NCBI GenBank assembly: GCA_003520455.1
Contig: DOUV01000694.1
Location: 1-5,649 of the forward strand
DNA from: Chloroflexota bacterium
GTDB taxonomy: Bacteria > Chloroflexota > Anaerolineae > Ardenticatenales > Ardenticatenaceae
Reading direction: 5' to 3'
DNA: 5,649 nucleotides
Shown here: positions 4,443 through 5,649 of the stretch, piece by piece
Layout: every line of letters begins with the position of its first letter
Numbering within the stretch: position 1 is the first letter of the stretch
Position numbers and translations under genes: made by a program
Notes under the pieces: generated by a model
What the model saw: only the letters and a program-made list of their open reading frames with translations
What the model was told of the DNA's origin: nothing
Databases searched by the model: none

Positions 4443-5649
4443 CTACCTGCTGTGCCCATCCAGAACGCCCCGATAGTGAGCCTGGATCTCCTCCTGGCTG
4501 ACTCGGGTGAGCTCATTGGCCGGCAGCAGGGAGAGCATCTCCCAACCCAGATCCAACGTGGCTTCGACGTCCCGGTGTTCCGCCGGCCCCTGGGCGACAA
4601 AGCGGCGCTCGAACGCCAGACCGAACTCCAGATAGGCACGATCCACGCTCGAGAGTTCCTCCTCGCCGATGACGACCGCCAGGGCGCGTACCTGCTGGAC
4701 ATGGGCGTAGGCGGCGTAGAGCTGGTTGGCCAGGTGAGGATGGTCCGCGCGCGTCTTCCCCTCGCCAATACTGTCTTTCATCAGGCGCGAGAGGCTCGGC
4801 AAGACGTTGATGGGTGGGTAGATGCCCTGGCGGTGCAGATCGCGGCTGAGAAAAATCTGACCCTCGGTGATGTAGCCGGTCAGGTCGGGAATCGGGTGAG
4901 TGATGTCGTCATTGGGCATCGTGAGGATCGGTACCTGGGTGATGGAACCGGCGCGACCGTGCACCCGCCCGCAGCGCTCGTACAGTGACGCGAGGTCGCT
5001 GTAGAGGTAACCGGGGTATCCCTTGCGGCCCGGCACCTCGTTGCGTCGTCCCGAGAGCTCCCGCAGCGCTTCTCCGTAGTTCGTCATGTTGGTCATGATG
5101 ACCAGGACGTGCACGTCGTGCTGGAAGGCCAGGAACTCAGCCAGGCTGAGGGCCACCCGCGGCGTGATCACACGCTCCATCGGCGGATCATCGGCGAGAT
5201 TCAGGAAGAGAGCGGCCTGGTTGAGGGTGCCACTGGCTGCGAACGTGCGGTGAAAGTGCTCGGCCGTATCATGGGGAACGCCCAGCGCCACGAAGATGAT
5301 CGCGAACTGCCCGCCCTCCTCGGCGATGCGCGCCTGGCAAGCGATCTGGGCTGCCAGGTCGTCGTGGGGCAGGCCACTGCCGGAAAAGATTGGCAGCTTC
5401 TGACCGCGCACCAGCGTATTCATCCCGTCGATCGCCGAAATACCGGTTTGAATGAAGTCTTGGGGGTAGGCCCGCGCCGCGGGGTTCAACGGGGCGCCGT
5501 GCACCGAGACACGATCTTCCCAGACCGGATTGGGCAGTCCGTCGCGAGGCCGTCCGAGCCCGTCGAAGGTACGCCCGAGCATCTCGCGCGCGACCGGCAC
5601 CTCCAGCGGGCGCCCTCGAAAGCGCACACGCACGCTGCCGGGGCGTAGT
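4443..5649 (-). CDS. atpB: V/A-type ATP synthase subunit B, 5'-truncated by the window edge
   Basis: This is the non-catalytic nucleotide-binding subunit of the A3B3 head. The frame runs open through the right edge of the window. About 401 residues are visible; the family has about 460-480, so some 65-75 N-terminal residues are missing. A GTG at 5633 is an internal codon, since the protein reads [12 protein letters not shown] through it. Counting from that codon, [14 protein letters not shown] (16-29), [30 protein letters not shown] (60-89), [19 protein letters not shown] (191-209) and [12 protein letters not shown] (249-260) are diagnostic of subunit [11 protein letters not shown] (83-92) stands where catalytic subunits have a P-loop GKT motif, so this is B and not [14 protein letters not shown] (273-285) is the ATP synthase alpha/beta signature region. 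The catalytic A subunit is expected just beyond the right edge, as in operons ordered A-B-D. Confidence 0.97.
   Translation of the reverse strand, partial: LRPGSVRVRFRGRPLEVPVAREMLGRTFDGLGRPRDGLPNPVWEDRVSVHGAPLNPAARAYPQDFIQTGISAIDGMNTLVRGQKLPIFSGSGLPHDDLAAQIACQARIAEEGGQFAIIFVALGVPHDTAEHFHRTFAASGTLNQAALFLNLADDPPMERVITPRVALSLAEFLAFQHDVHVLVIMTNMTNYGEALRELSGRRNEVPGRKGYPGYLYSDLASLYERCGRVHGRAGSITQVPILTMPNDDITHPIPDLTGYITEGQIFLSRDLHRQGIYPPINVLPSLSRLMKDSIGEGKTRADHPHLANQLYAAYAHVQQVRALAVVIGEEELSSVDRAYLEFGLAFERRFVAQGPAEHRDVEATLDLGWEMLSLLPANELTRVSQEEIQAHYRGVLDGHSR

Noticed and set aside
3609..4988. Long plus-strand open frame (459 codons) opposite ATPase D and B
   Set aside because: It is antisense to two clear genes, spans their spacer, and its translation matches no family. 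Long antisense frames are expected in GC-rich coding DNA.
5109..5648. Plus-strand open frame opposite ATPase subunit B
   Set aside because: It is antisense to a highly conserved coding region and shows no family resemblance.

Overview
This looks like GC-rich bacterial chromosome. Ribosome binding sites are clear Shine-Dalgarno sequences, genes are packed with 4-8 bp overlaps, and there are intrinsic terminators. The lineage cannot be fixed from the sequence alone. A bacterial V/A-type ATPase, an Mut7-C protein and dispersed intergenic palindromes fit several GC-rich phyla (Chloroflexota, NC10/Methylomirabilota, Planctomycetota and others), and none is singled out.

Layout, left to right. Positions 1-253 are non-coding and hold a perfect 43-nt GC-rich hairpin and a possible promoter. 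Positions 254-1036 (+) encode a 260-residue ubiquitin-like/Mut7-C RNase protein with a zinc ribbon. A 302-bp gap between convergent genes (1037-1338) carries one copy of a palindromic repeat. Everything to its right is on the minus strand and is read right to left: V/A-ATPase subunit B (cut by the window edge), a 180-bp spacer with a second, degenerate copy of the repeat, subunit D, a universal stress protein (UspA family) whose start overlaps the end of the D gene, a terminator region, a small pentapeptide-repeat protein, and glutamate dehydrogenase.

There are two minus-strand transcription blocks. In the first, the end of an ATPase operon (B, then D) carries a universal stress protein as its last gene, which suggests co-expression of the rotary ATPase with an energy or stress sensor. 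In the second, the pentapeptide-repeat gene and the glutamate dehydrogenase gene share an ATGA stop/start, so they are probably translationally coupled. The most interesting signal is in the leader of this second block. A strong intrinsic terminator ends only 16 nt before the pentapeptide start codon, leaving no room for a promoter downstream of it, and an upstream segment can pair with the terminator stem as an antiterminator. This suggests that the operon is controlled by transcription attenuation. The sequence shows no mobile element, tRNA, rRNA or CRISPR array.
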